Assembly: GCA_037903475.1 (NCBI GenBank)
Contig: JBAJFG010000011.1
Span: 579,001 to 643,000, forward strand
From: Ancylostoma caninum
Lineage: Eukaryota > Nematoda > Chromadorea > Rhabditida > Ancylostomatidae
Reading direction: 5' to 3'
Length of the DNA stretch: 64,000 nucleotides
The stretch's first letter is position 1. The number at the start of each line of letters is the position of its first letter. The notes beneath the pieces are model-generated. The model was not told where the DNA came from and searched no databases. It saw only the letters and a program-made list of their open reading frames with translations. A program made the translations under genes and the position numbers. Positions 22,331 to 35,445 of the stretch are shown piece after piece.

Positions 22331-22599
22331 TACGTAAATCAAACAGCAGAAACCCTTCACCGGCAGTGGCAGATGCATAGAAAAAAGGGGTGGCGTAAGG
22401 ACGTGGAAAAACGTTGGAGCCTCAGTCAGCTTGTTTGCATGGATTGCCAGTAGTTCTCATATAAAACTGTCGTAAGCATTGATTTCAATGCCAGGTCAGT
22501 TGAGAATAGAATGAATAAAAATAAATAGACATTTAAAGTGCACCGATGAAAATAAGAGATCGAAACTAAGCTGGCACAAAACTCCCACCTAATCCGTGA

Positions 22600-23530
22600 A
22601 AATTGTTTTGTAGGAACCAAAAATCCATTAACGCGGAGACGGTTTTGAAAGACGGTTTTGAAATAGATGGAGAAACACTATAAATGCTACTCTTTGCTGA
22701 TGACGTGGTGCTGGTAGCGAGTAGGCCTGCGACTCTACAAAATCTTCTCAATGAAAGATGTCCTTAGTGAGAGTATCGGGTTGAAGATCTATCCTGGAAA
22801 GACCAAGTGGATTAAGAACGCTCACTGTGGTGATCTAGAAATCAAACTGAACAATCAGATGATAGAGCGAGTTGAACACTATGTTTACCTTGGCCAAGCA
22901 ATTAGGATGGACAACGATCTGCGGCTGGAACACTCGAGACGGAGGAAGGCACGTTGGATTGCGTTTTCGAAAATCGATGTTCTCCTCAAAAGCAAAGATA
23001 AACCAGCACAGACTAGAGTCACTTATTCCACAGCAATGTCTACTTGCGTTACTCTACGGATGTGAAGCTTGAAACTTGACAAAAGCAGAGGAGAGGAGCT
23101 TACAAAGTAATGAAGAGGGCAATGGAAAGGTAGGCGCTTAGAATAAACAAAATGGAAGAACGAAGAAATTAGAGAGATGAGCCACCTCCGCGTAATTGTT
23201 AATTTGCTTTACAAGAGGAAGAAGAGTGGGCAGGGCACATCGCCAGAATGAAGGACAATCGTTGGACAGTGCGAATTTTGCATTGGTACCAGCGGATAAC
23301 TAAACATCCAACTGGCAGACCACCCCTGCGATGGATAGACCCGTTATGGAGGCAAATCGGAAGGACGTGGACGCGACTCGCGCAAGACAGAGAGAAATGG
23401 CATGGTTGCGAACTGCGCCCGCAATGGACGAGTTCGACGTAAGCAACGTGAGCAACATGGAGAAGGGAGATGGGGGTGTGAATCACAACCCCCCGTAGTT
23501 GACTCCGCTTGCCCCGGGTCTTGAACACCC
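22600..23530 (+). pseudogene. RTE/LINE-type reverse transcriptase 3' fragment
   Basis: A plus-strand frame contains the catalytic LLFADDVVLVAS box (FADD at 22693-22704). After a stop near 22770 the next segment (22751-23065) shows a thumb-like ERVEHYVYLGQAIRMDNDL block typical of RTE-clade and related LINEs. A later segment (23218-23442) shows the C-terminal WAGHIARMKDNRWTVRIL and HPTGRPPLRW motifs. At least three frame changes or stops separate these pieces, and the N-terminal endonuclease is absent. It is a 5'-truncated dead copy. It is a different sequence from the RTE element at the right edge of the window. Confidence 0.8.
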
Positions 23531-25222
23531 AGTCAGTTATATCTGCTGCTGGGATTGTAGAATTGTTGGGAAAATTCCTAATGTTTGAAAACTGCCGAAT
23601 TTTTACAAACGGGACTTTCAGTGGTTGCCGTCTTCAGGAATCTGTGTAGCTGCAAATGTCAGTTTCACGGTGAGCTGTTTTACACACATTCACTTTTTCA
23701 CAGTTCACAAATAAGAAAACTTGGATTGTTCTCGAACTACCTCCTATTTTTTCGATGCATTTCTCCAATGAGATTTGCTCGCTTTTGCCTTCTCCTTAAC
23801 GATTAAACGGCGTAAGCATTGTTTTCCTGCTTTGGATTCAAGAGCGTTTAGGATTTGCCGATAATTCACGTGAAAACGATGACAACGGACTAAACGTGAG
23901 GGTCCTCAACGACTTTCAAAGATCTCCGTAGGAGAAGGAAATTCTCTCACACGTCAGAGCCCCTTGAATTTGCCTCCTCGATAACTTGCCGTGAGAGGGC
24001 GCTAGACAAACTGTCGACTGTTTGATCAGTACCAGAGATTAAGTTAAAACCCAGCTGTCTGAAGTGACTAGTAAACCCATTTTGAACGTTCTCGCACGAG
24101 CGAGATGTCTCCAGCTCGATGCACTGTCTCCACATAGTTCCTTGACCTGTTTGTAGATGTAGCCAGTGATGCTCTACGCAGTCGTTTGCTGAGGTAGCTA
24201 GTCCCTATAGATATAAAAATCTACAGAGGGGAATGGAGGGAGCGGGTGAATTATCTGGATCTTTCAACATCCTTATGTTACTTTCCAGGCATTGTTTCAC
24301 ACCATGTATGCTATATTTACGTGAAGCTCTTTTTTCACAATCCTGAGTTCTGCTTTTCTTCTCCTCTGGAATGTAAGCTCTCATATGCGTAGTAATTGTA
24401 TGATATTTAGCCATATGCCAAAGTTCAATGGGCCTGAAACGCATGGCCTAGCATCGCGCAGCTCTGGTCATGACCGTCTAGTTCATCACCCTTATTCCTA
24501 TACGTACTTAGTACCAGATGAAAATCGAATAGAACATTTCATTTAGTTATTCATTCAGAAATAGATCCTAAGAATTTAAAAGTTCAAAAAAAGAGATTCT
24601 AAATGACTCCTCATCATTCCTGAAGAGTCGGGTTGCTCCCTCTATTTTCAAAAATTATGAGATTCTCTTCAACACCAGGTATCCGAAGAGTAGATTCTTT
24701 TTCCATTAATGGGCGAAGAATAGAAAAAAGTAAATTTTTTTTTGAGAGCAGTTCCGTTTTTGGGACTCCATTGCGGGAACAAAGACGTATTTGTTTTGCT
24801 CGATTTATACTTCTCGATATATTTCAAACATTGCAAATGTGGATGTATTATGAGTATCGTTTACTCTCTTCCATGTCCGTACCTCAACTGCTATTAAGTT
24901 ATTGTGCTGACAACTTCAGGAAAGCCTCGCCATATCCCTTCTCCTATATAAACTGGTAAAGGTCTAGATTTCTTAGCCGGATGCCATAGTTTTGCAACAT
25001 TCTTCTTTCCTGCTGCACTGGATAAACGTGGTGGGAAAGGATGATTCCAGGAAAAACGATTTATGGAGTTGAATGAGTTCGGATCCTAGCGGGGCCTCAC
25101 TTTTGGCATCTTTCCGCATTGGAGGCACATGCAAACTCTTCAACGAAATCGAGAAATTCCACGCAAACCACAGAAGTTTAGAGTAAAATGGAAAAGAGCA
25201 CTTCCTTTGGAATAGCAACGAC
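23531..25222. other. Intergenic stretch with no recognised feature
   Basis: Short open frames only, none with recognisable motifs. The left edge is the tail of the LINE relic and the right edge the TA target of the next inverted-repeat element. Confidence 0.45.
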
Positions 25223-25224
25223 TA

Positions 25225-26510
25225 CAGGGTGCGGCTTAAATACTGTGTCAAACTTTGTCGCAAATTCCATCCCCATTGCGAAAAAGCTCTTTGCCCTAAT
25301 ATTTTAATATATTTCATAATATTTCATATCTGAAAATGCTATCTCTTTTTCTGCATTATCTCCTCGTTTCGTAACCTCACATCAACATTCCACGTTATAA
25401 CAAGTCCAAATTTGAGAGGAACCAAAATTGAGGTATGAAGTATCACCGTACAATCTTTTTTCTTGATCGCCTATTTTTTGCAGCAATATAACTGCACCGT
25501 CCAATTTGCAGTGAGATGCTCTGCTCTTGAAGGCTGTTCCCACATACATGCCACATGGATGTCGCAGTTCTAATTTTCGAGAAAATTTACGAGAAACGAA
25601 CTCGTTGCATAAATGCGAGGTAGAAGAGTTAGGTGCACATAGAGCCGTGATCTTTGCAGAAGGCGATTAATTCACCTGCTAGTGAGGAAGTCCAGACAGA
25701 ACACTACAAACCAGTAGGAGCAGCATGTTCACAACGAAGCGCATCAGCACGAGAGAAGGCGGAATTTAGTTATGTTACCTTGGAGAGCCGCAAACGTTAG
25801 GCACCTTAGGACGATGATCTTTCCCCAATGTGGGACAGAGCTTCAACAGCGAAAATCGCGCAGTGTAAGGGCAGTTCTCCAAGACATCAGATGGTGTGGG
25901 AAAGGCCTCTCTTGCAGATCACATCTGACCTATATCATCACTGAAGCTGATGTTCCTTAAAGTGACCATAAGCCTCAGGTCGACGTTGAATTAAAGTTGG
26001 AAAAACAGCTCTTTGCTGGAAAAAGGGTAGTTTTGTGAAGTAGGTATAGCTGCTAGTTCAGCTATCAAAAATGGGTCCGCTAGGACAGCAGTGCTTCAAG
26101 AAACGAGGCGCAGAAGAAAAAGTGACCTTTGGTGCACCAACTCCACGAACTCATACCGGCAGAGGAATCGTGTGCAAACTCCCTTGAGAACGATCGTATG
26201 GATGTGTCAACTGGTAATCGGTAGAGATGTGGACATGCGCTCACTAACCCACTGCTGCTACGAATCTGGGATCGCTCACAGGAAAGAAGAAGGAAGAAAA
26301 CCTCCGGAATTTTTTTTGGGCCTCAGCGGTCGTACATGCTTTAGGTGTAACCTCCGTCGCGAAGGCAGAAGGAGACCACGTTAGACGTATCCCAGTGTGT
26401 TTATTTTCTAAGAGTCCAGGTAAATAGTACTGAAAAGGAATTAGAGTTTTAGCTTATGTGACAAGAGTTATTAACAAATATTTTTGACACAGTATTTATG
26501 CCGCACCCTG
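25225..26510. mobile_element. TA-flanked inverted-repeat element (mariner-type, nonautonomous)
   Basis: The 1286-bp segment is bordered by TA on both sides (25223-25224 and 26511-26512). Its ends form an inverted repeat of about 29 bp with one mismatch, starting CAGGGTGCGGC and continuing TAAATACTGTGTCAAA. A TA duplication with such ends points to the Tc1/mariner superfamily. I saw no transposase frame or DDE signature inside, so it is either a large MITE or a gutted element. Confidence 0.75.
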
Positions 26511-27191
26511 TAAACCTCGTGCGTAAACATTTAGACCTCGCAGAAAGTGAGTGATGCCATAGATTCGTAGGTCATTGTTATCCGCGAAGCGCGGCAAAGA
26601 AGTCGAGAGCGACGACACTGCATGCATGCGATTGCTGTGCTTCAAGTGCATGGAAATTTGGAATCCAGATGAACTGAATCCAAAAAAAGGGGGGGGGCTC
26701 AAGCATATATCTTCTCTTTGGCTCCCTAGCTTATCATCTTTCTTGCGGCGTCATTCATGCTGGATCTAAGCTTAGAAAGCATACCTGAGCATCGAGCAAA
26801 AGAGGCTCATGTTTCAGGCTGCACTCTAATTCCACTGAGGGCTCTAAAGAAGCTCAAAATTCTACTTCGATGACCTCCAAGTTGAAAAGGGGAGAACACT
26901 CCAGCCGTATGAAATATCTTCCGTAATGTGCTGTAGTCCAGCTGATGCAGCTGGCGACGCTGATTTCAAACATGTCCTCGCCTCTCCCGAATCTTGTCTT
27001 CATCAGGATTTGCACACATTTTCCCCAAAGGCACATGACAGGCGTGTGCACGTGTAGAGGACACAGTTAGAAACAGCAGTGAGCGTAGGGTAGCTAAGCT
27101 ATCCCGCAGAATCATCCGAGTTTTTGCACAGAGGGGTAGTTTCAGATGCCATTCACGATTATCAACATCGTTTTGCATCTGGCAGCATATA
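26511..27191. other. Spacer between two TA-flanked elements
   Basis: No supported gene was seen. A run of G near 26690 and short open frames are the only features. Confidence 0.45.
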
Positions 27192-27830
27192 CAGTGCGTT
27201 TCATAATTATAGGGGCACCGAATTTTTGCTGTACCGAGCTTCATCGTAGACCAGTCGACCTGGTCTTTTCTCCATTCGATTCAGGATATGAAATAGCCTC
27301 TAAAGACTAATTCTTCATTAGCATCATTGATACTTAAGATTTTCGTAAAGAAAGGTAACAATTGCACTGTTAGTTCCCGCTTTCTGAGTAAATCGTTCAA
27401 TCAAGTCCACGTGTCCCATAATTTTGAAACACTTGTTTTTCTATCTTTCTCTATATAGAAATCTTATACATCGATGATGCTAATGAAGAGTAATTCCTTA
27501 GAGGTTATTTCACATCCTGAATCGAATGGAGAAAAGGTCAGATCAATTGGTCCAGGGTGTGTATCATCGTGAGGGAGAACGAGGCGGAGACTTCCCGCTC
27601 TTCACGATCAACTCGTCCTCGGTCGCATTGAAATTCTGCATGTTTATGTATAGTGGGATTGCGCGCGAAGGGAACGAGTCAACCGTTGAGGGCGGGAAGA
27701 GGATTTGAACGGATCAACCGCAGAACTATGCCACGCCCCGTTTTCCCTCACGATGATACACACCCATTGGTCCACGATGAAGCTCGCTACAGCAAAAATT
27801 CGGGTATCCCTATAATTATGAAATACACTG
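27192..27830. mobile_element. TA-flanked composite inverted-repeat element
   Basis: TA borders lie at 27190-27191 and 27831-27832. The outer inverted repeat of about 60 bp starts CAGTG and includes TTTCATAATTATAGGG. Inside are further inverted pairs: about 27250-27330 with about 27466-27545, and about 27553-27578 with about 27745-27771. A degenerate copy of the outer end motif lies near 27405-27435. This suggests several related mariner-type MITEs nested in one another. No transposase is encoded. Confidence 0.75.
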
Positions 27831-27832
27831 TA

Positions 27833-30800
27833 CGAGGCAATAGTTCTGTTGCATCCTTCCCTTGCCCCCGTTGTTGGAAATCATCAATAGTCCGTAAAGA
27901 AAATCGGGGGTGGGGGAGGGGAGGACCCCGCTGGGCGCTCAGAGCTGGTCACGCTTGCGCGGCCGCCGCCGATGTCGAAGCGACAGCCTGAGATACGCAT
28001 GGTGCTAGGGCCTGGATGCATCACATCACCCATGGTAATCTCAGTGATGCATCCAGGGTATGTTAACGGTGAGGAAATCTGCAGGGTATTAACATGTTTA
28101 CCTTGAGTAACTTCAACGATATATAACACCGTAGGGTTGCGGCCTCCCCGGAAAACAGATCTGACGCACGCCCAACGATTGTCTGCCGATTTTATCTATT
28201 GACTGGAAGTCATGTCGGACAGACTTTTTTCACGATATAGGTCTCATCTCGGATTGGCAGCTTAATTTCGCGCACCTCCTTTGTCTCTCGTTTTATTTTT
28301 GGTTCAACTAGATCAAAGGCACTATAGTGCACGAGTCCGAGACAGACCTCCTCAAGGCAGCGCTCTGGTTCAGGATTTTTTTTTGAATTCGATTAGCCCA
28401 AAAGTAACGTGGTGTACTGATCCGGACAGAGCGCCGCAAAGCTTTGCTCGATGGTGTTTCACAACTCGTCGGCTACCAATCGTTGAACAAGGAGAATGAG
28501 ACATGAAAGTACTCAGTTTCAATGCAAGTTCAATAACATATTAGAGACTAATTAATATTTTGCTGCGAAATTGATGTCGGGTGATAGTTTGCACCGGAAG
28601 ATTCTTCAGAATCCTGTTGATGTCAAAATTAAGTCTGCGTCCTCGAGACGCATTTCTCCAACACTGAATTAGTTGAACCAATATTGAGCTATGCCTTCGT
28701 TAAACATTCACTTGTTCATTCGCTAGTGGCTGCGTGATTACTGAGTGCAAATTCATGGTACAGCTGTAGACGAATTCTTGCAACAAGTGCGCACACTTTG
28801 ATTCACCCTCTGAGAACTGCCCTTATAAAACCCAGTGTGGGCTAGAATTTCCTATATAGCCAGAAGCGAAAGTCTCCGGTGATAAGAGAGTTTTCAGGCC
28901 GAGGTTCCACCTATTTATGAATGGTACTGTAGTAGCAGAGGATGTGGTAGCGAGGAATACATCGAATTCTGTTTTCCAATGTGAAATGAGTTTGCTTGCA
29001 TGCAGTGGGGAAAGAGGCCACGCCAAATGTGCACACATGCTGGACTTGTATGCTGCTATCCAATAGTTGGTAGCGAGTGATACCTAAGCTCAGTTTCACA
29101 TAGAATGAGTACAGTACCGCGCTTTTAGGCGCCTGTTCAACCTTGTCACTGCGTGGCCACTCCTCTAGCGTCTCCCTCCTTCAGAATGACGGCATACCGT
29201 TCAGGCTGAGGACAGATTCTCAGGTTTCGTTTCACGCACACTGACCCACATGCGTAACAGACAAATCCAGCTCATCAATCAATCGCATAATAACTATTAA
29301 AGGCAGATGATTGCTGTCACCCGCGCGGACCGCATTTGAAAACATTTAATTTCCTATGCACTGGGAGTTCTTATATCTACTGCTGTTCAACTTCCGTAGA
29401 ATTATTAAAATCATTGCTCAGGCTAAGAAAAACTCAAAACATTGGAGAATGAAATATTCGTTTATGCTGCCATTAAATGCAGTGTTCCAGATATTTTTCA
29501 TGTTGGAAGCACTACTTTGGCGAGGAAGTAATGTCCGAAATTTTCGTCCTTTTTGTCTTTATTGTAACTTTATTTAACAACATACTCAATCAGTAATATA
29601 ATCACCATTGTTAGTTATGCTAATGCTCCACATATAGGGCATTGATTCACTTGTCGTCCCGCTTATTCCAACCTTCAGTACAAGAGTCATGAGAGTCGCA
29701 CAAATCCCACGTTCACAGAAAAAATGCGAATTTAGCGGATTATTCGTACGGAACGGTCCTCATCTGTTAGCACATCTCCGCAACTTAATGGTTGCCCGGA
29801 ATATCTTACTCTGTCAGATCGACAGTGACTCACTGCTTGTTAAGTCATTTTTTTTGCAGTAATCTGTCACTGAAATCCGCGCGAAAGCGTGCACAAGCGC
29901 CGTTTTCGAGTATTTTATGAACACCGCTGAAATGACCGTGCCGAGAAGGCCCAAAATTTGACAACAGCTAAAACATGGGAGTGAGAGGGGTAGCTGCCTT
30001 TCAGTCAAGCCCCATCGATAGATTTGGTACTGTCTCGAGTTAGCACCTCAAGTTCGCATACTTTCCAGATTATTGGAGCTGCAAACAAGAATATGTCTTG
30101 TGCCGGGTAAAAACGGGAGCCTCCTAAGCTTTGAGTAGCTTCCTTTAGTGAAATGCAAAAAATTAGTTGGTCCAATTCGTCCTGTTCTCCCCATTAATGC
30201 ATTGTTATACGTCCTCACTTGTTCAAATAGTCCGGACCGTTGATTTCTTCAGGTATCGGAGCTCTGTAGCGGTCATTAGCAATTGAGCAGGGTTCATTAT
30301 TTAAATAGGTACTGGTTTCTCAATAACAATTTTCTGACAGAAAAGTCTGTAAAACACAATCATGACACTTCATAAATTCTCGAAACTTACTGCGGTTTTA
30401 TCCAATTCTACCTGCACAGGTAAGAAATCGCTTGTATTTGGGCCTCTCATTCCTTACTTGGTTTATGAATGCCAAAACTGAAAATTATCTCTTGTAGAAG
30501 AAAAACGTGTTGCTTAAGTGATCGTAGCTGGAAGACTGTGGTTGGAACTAGTAGAGTAGGGAAGTGTTTCACCGGGAATTTATCAAGTTTCCTTTTCACT
30601 GAGAAAATCTGCAATAGCCCACACGCTGTTTGAGTCTTCTAGCTGTTTCCCAGAGCGATACAAAATCAACCGCAGTGTTGTCATTTCAATCATGCCTTTG
30701 ATTGGAAAAGCATTTAATTGGTGCATAATTAATGCAACTTTTTTGCTACTTTTTTCTACCAAAAATTAACATTTTTCAATATTTTTTGCTAACTTATTTC

Positions 30801-31663
30801 GCTTTTTATATTACGTTGGTACGAAAGAAATGGCAGGTTTTTGTGCTGAATTTATTTCTTTCCACAGCATTAATGAAGAGTAGCTTCGGCAGGGGATATA
30901 TTAACTTTGATTACTAAGGACCATTGCTCATGAGTTCGCCGCTGACGTCCCGTGGGCAGACCTCAGAAAACTGAGGAGCGAAAAACAGATTTTCGTTTTT
31001 AGGTCTTCGTGTTCGGCATTTTATTGAGCACGGAGTAGCAGCAGAAATTTACCGCTATTTTCGTGGTACATGCTATGGCTATTTGAAGGTTCCGTCGTAG
31101 TCATCAGTCGTAGTCATCGAAGTCATCAGTATTCAAGCCAGCTCTCGGAAGCAAATTTTGATCGAAAGTTGGGGTGAAGACAAGCGTTTCTCTAGCCGAG
31201 AGCTCGCGGCTTTCTGGAGCAAATAACGGCGCTGGATATTGTTCAAAGTGCTCTTTCTAAAAAGCAGCTTAGATAGATCATTTATCCAAAAATAACAAGG
31301 AACATGCCTCGAAATTTGGTACCGTTAAATGTAGTTTTGCTTAGGTAGCGGAATATAGTGGAGTTAACCCAGGCTCAGGGAGAAGGCACCAGCAACTTGT
31401 GCGGTAGCTGAAATATTGCAATAGTGTGATCACAGGAACAGCTATAAGCAATGACATCACGTTTGCTCAACTATTTCTTCGCTTAAAACCCATACCATGT
31501 CAGGATTGTCTCGTCTTTCATGAATATTCCGTAATTGGACGGCAAAGGATCTCTTTCAAGTTTTGTTGCAAAGTCTCAGAATTCTTTCATCTTCATTTCA
31601 CCTATAAAACCACATGCGTATGATCTCCACTTTTCACAGTACAGGTGCTACAGTTACAGGTGA
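27833..31663. other. Intergenic stretch upstream of the Gly/Cys-rich protein gene
   Basis: No supported gene. It contains the small inverted repeat at 28011-28057 and a T run near 28375-28384. The last few hundred bases presumably hold the promoter of the gene starting at 31664, but I could not identify elements in it. Confidence 0.4.
28011..28057. repeat. 47-bp hairpin with GGATGCATC arms
   Basis: CCTGGATGCATCAC at 28011-28024 pairs exactly with 28044-28057 around a 19-nt loop. The end motif is shared with the element at 16035-16248, and both are near an ATGTTTACC block. Confidence 0.6.
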
Positions 31664-33370
31664 ATGATGAAGACGATTATTTTCGTCGGAGCTGCTTCCA
31701 TTTTGCTGCTTTCTTCCTTCGCATTTCCGAAAAATCATCACGGGAAAGGGAAGAAGGGAATGTAAGTTGGAAAATTGCCGTGTTTTCAAAACTTGATATT
31801 TGGGCAGAAACTATCCTCTAATCAATTTTATAATTTATGCTCATTTGACTAGGTAGTCGTCTTTGCAGTAGTTTGCTTTGGCTTTTGCCTCCTTATTTTC
31901 CTCCCTATTTCTCTGATGTGCCTCTTCTATTCCTATTCTAGCTTTATCCTTTTTTCTTAATGTTTTCGTTGTCGCGAGGGAAGACCGACTTCAGTTGACG
32001 TCCACTGTACGCATTCATGTACAATCTTTGCACTATGTACTTGGAAAACTAATCCTTCAGCTGCTAAAAACCGGCAATAATTCTTCCAGATCATCTTGTT
32101 CTGTAATGAGAAAAACCGCTTTTAGCTTTGAGCAAACATTGTTGTGGTTGTCCGACAGTCGTAGTTGAGCAGTTTATTCGATGGTGGTCTTTACATCGAG
32201 ACAGCTTATATACATCAAGACAGCTTATACAATGTAATGCTAGATTCTCAGAAGCAACGATATTTGGAGCAATAGAGGTGTAGAACTAATATATTATAGT
32301 TCGCCGTCTCATAAGATCATCGCTGGTTTGCTTGTTCCCATGTATCGCGTGCCTAGCAAGACATTCACTGCTTTGACACCAATATATCCTTCCCTGACCA
32401 TCTGGCCCGTATTGATTCGTAAATAGTAATAAGAGAGGTGCCAGGACGTGCCAGAGTCGCATCAAAATCTCTTCGCAGTTGCGTTAGCTTAGGCTTACGT
32501 GACGACACATGCTAGGTATGCACAGTTCATGAGTAATGATTGCGACTATGTATTTCTCACCACTAACAAGAGTTTTGCCCGGAATCTTAAAATTCTTCCG
32601 TACACCGGCCAAGGTTGCTCTGAAAATGACAAGGGGTTTACTGCCTCGAGCATTGCCTTACTTTTCACAATTACAGGGTTCCTGCCTTGCGACACAAGCG
32701 GTCAGGATACGGTAGCAGCGGCTGTGGAGGCGGTGATTGTGTGGAATCTGGAAGCCTCTATGGCGGAGGATGTGGAAGCAGCGACTGTATGGGATCTGTA
32801 CAAAGCTCCAGCCACAGTGGCGCGAGATATGAGGAGCGTTCCTTTTACGAGAAGTCCCTCAAGGAAACGGAATCATCCGGCTCTATTTCCAAAATTGGTT
32901 GTGATAGCGGTAGATGTCAAAGGCATGGAGGATATGGGCGACATGAGAGCTCCGGAGGTGGGAGCGGCAATGATTTTTATTCTAGAGGAGGTTGTAGAGG
33001 AGGAGGGTGTGGTAGAACCAAAGGAAGTCTCGGCCACGAAACGAGCTTTATAGGACATCGCCAACACAACTCCGGTTTTAAAGGAGGCTGTGGAGGAGGT
33101 GGCTGTGGCGGACCCAAGGGAGGTTTTGGCCATCGAACGACCTTCAGCGAAGGTGTCATATATGAATTCGGTTCAGGAGGAGGATGTGAAGGAGAAGGCT
33201 GCGGAGGCTCAACTGGAGATGTTGCTCATAGCAAGAGTTTTAGAAAAGGCCGAGATCATGGTTACGGCTCTGGAGGGGGATGTAGCGGAAATGGGTGTGG
33301 TGGGTGGAAAGAAAGTTCTGGGCACACATTCACCACAGGAGGTTGCGGAGGCAACGGCTGTGGACGATGA
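31664..33370 (+). CDS. Secreted glycine/cysteine-rich protein with eight C-x4-C modules
   Basis: Two exons, 31664-31761 and 32677-33370, give 792 nt coding 263 residues. A GTTACAG acceptor just before the first ATG suggests trans-splicing; ATGATG leaves the start one codon uncertain. Residues 1-21 are a signal peptide (IIFVGAASILLLSSFAF). A basic segment follows, with a dibasic RHKR site near residues 38-41 after which the mature chain would start SGYGSSG. The mature part is very rich in Gly and Ser and has eight C-x4-C units, five of them of the form GGCxGxGCGG or close to it. The intron has a GTAAGT donor and a TTACAG acceptor, and the frame is kept. AATAAA occurs at 33769-33774. I do not recognise a named family. 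The composition suggests a cuticle, surface or antimicrobial product, but that is inference. Confidence 0.8.
31995..32007. repeat. Solo end of a TA-type MITE in an intron
   Basis: TTGACGTCCACTG followed by TA matches the right end of the element at 46403-46670. No partner end was found nearby, so this is a fragment. Confidence 0.45.
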
Positions 33371-35445
33371 AGAGCAAACAGTTTACAGTCGGTTTTCCGC
33401 AAGCAACAGATGTGTCGATCTGACGATGATTCACATGAGACTATTCTTTATTCCCATTGTTCTTGTTTATGATTTTTCATGAACATTTTAATTATGTTGA
33501 AGATGTAATCAATGCTGAGAATAGAAGTGTGGTAAGAAGTGCATGCTAAATGATGTGTACTCGCCTGTCCCCGCGCACACATACAATCTAACAGTCTCTT
33601 TAAGGTCTCTTTCCTACGACCCTTAGCAGAACCTTCTCTAACATGCGAGCAGCAACTTGTTACTGCCACTGTGATAGACACTACACCGTGCGTTAGAATT
33701 ATTGACGTACCTGAAAAGAGTCTGTAGAAAAGGCAAGATGCGAAAGCACTTCATATATGTATATGCAAAATAAAGCTCATGTCTGTGCGATCGTAATAAG
33801 TTCACTCTTATTCAAAGCAGACGTATTCCTCGCGGAAACAATAGCGAAGGCGACGGAGGATTGCATAGCCTTGGCGTTGCAAGAAACTCAGCTTTTGTGC
33901 CAGACTTTGCACAGATCATTCTCTAGGAGTTTGGTATTTTTGGAAGAGGAGAGGGGGTTGTAGATCCTACGCTCTGAGTAGCCTACATAGCGTTACTCAG
34001 TAGATCAAAACACTTTCTACAATGATGCCACATCTGAACCAGTGTGAATCCTTCAAGTGGATTCCTGAGACAATACCTGCACTGTTCACGCAGCATGCAC
34101 TGCAGGCAATTCCTGCCAAAATATTTACGTATGGATTCACCTTGCGATATTACTGAGTTAAGCAACGAATTGTCTCTTAGAACATTGATTGGAGGAGAAA
34201 AAAGACAGTGAAAGGAATGTTTTGCAGTTGAACCTAGGTGTATTCTCTTGGCAAAAATGCGAACAGATTTAGCAAGGCGAGGACCTCAAGAGCCGCCTGG
34301 GGACCAAGAACTATCTCCTTCCTAGAGGAGTACCGAACTCATGAAAGCTAATCTCTTCATAATATTGAACAAATATGGACGAACCTCACTTGCAGTTGCA
34401 GCGCTTCCGCAGTATCCATTGGCGTCTTCGCGGCCGCTTTCATAAGAATGGAGCTCGCCCCAATTAATATAGGTTTTCTTGTATTCGTTAAAAGATGTCC
34501 TTCGTTGTGGATGAACACACATCAGTTGCTGATTTTTGGTTGTTGTCTCATTTACAGATTAGTTTCGGTGCGGCAATATTCACGACACACCCTGTATAAT
34601 ACTACATAGTTGATTGATTGATTTATTTATTAATTATTAATTATTATTCATGCAAGAGTTGACGAAAAAGAACAACCGCTTGAGAAATAACACCGTTAAA
34701 TACTATGGTAGTTAAAAAACCACTCCAAATGAGTTTTTAAGAATGGCAGTACAATCAAATACACAGGATGAAGAACGCGTCATCATAAGTTGTTGTATCA
34801 TTTTCTGAAACCAGTTGTGCAATTTGAACAATCAAACTTTCTAAATATTTCCTAGCTTTGTTCCATTATTTCCGAGATTTACAACAGAAGCTCATCAGTT
34901 GTACTACCTCAGCAACGTGAAGCTCGAATTAATTTGGGTGATTATTCGCACGGCATTGGTTACACTGTATTGTTCACAAGTACTGAAGCCATGCCAAAGA
35001 TATTCCTGCGCAGATCGGTACCCGGAAGACGCCACAATTACACTTTGTTTTGCTACAAGAACCTGTTTCTTAAGGCGTCATGCAAACAATAGCGGTAACT
35101 AGTTTGCGAAAAGGAACTGCCTTAAAGTGACTACCTATGCGCTCGTTCAAATAAGTTTTTGACAGAAATCCACAGATGTACTTTTTGATCACTTTCGCAT
35201 TTTTTTTTCAGATAATGTGATCCCTGCAGATACACATGTGAATATTTAGGAGTGTTTACCTGTGCTGTCATCTCCGGGATAAACAAAACGAAGAAATTTA
35301 TGATTCAACAATATTGGATGTGACGTCCCACAAATGTTGATTTGCTAAATATGATGCGAGATTCACCGTGAAATGAACTTCGTTCCATAATAATAAAGAA
35401 ATTGTGAATGGATATTTAAGAGGATTTGAAAACAGGTTATAAGAA
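33371..35445. other. 3' flank and intergenic stretch
   Basis: It contains the presumed 3' UTR of the upstream gene and AT-rich runs near 34615-34650. Near 34588-34602 lies a sequence ending in ACACACCCTGTATA that looks like a solo mariner-type end. No supported gene was seen. Confidence 0.4.

Noticed and set aside
32499..33053. 184-codon frame overlapping the Gly/Cys-rich protein
   Set aside because: It is a shifted reading of the same repeats. The frame used by the spliced gene has the regular C-x4-C pattern and joins the signal peptide exon.
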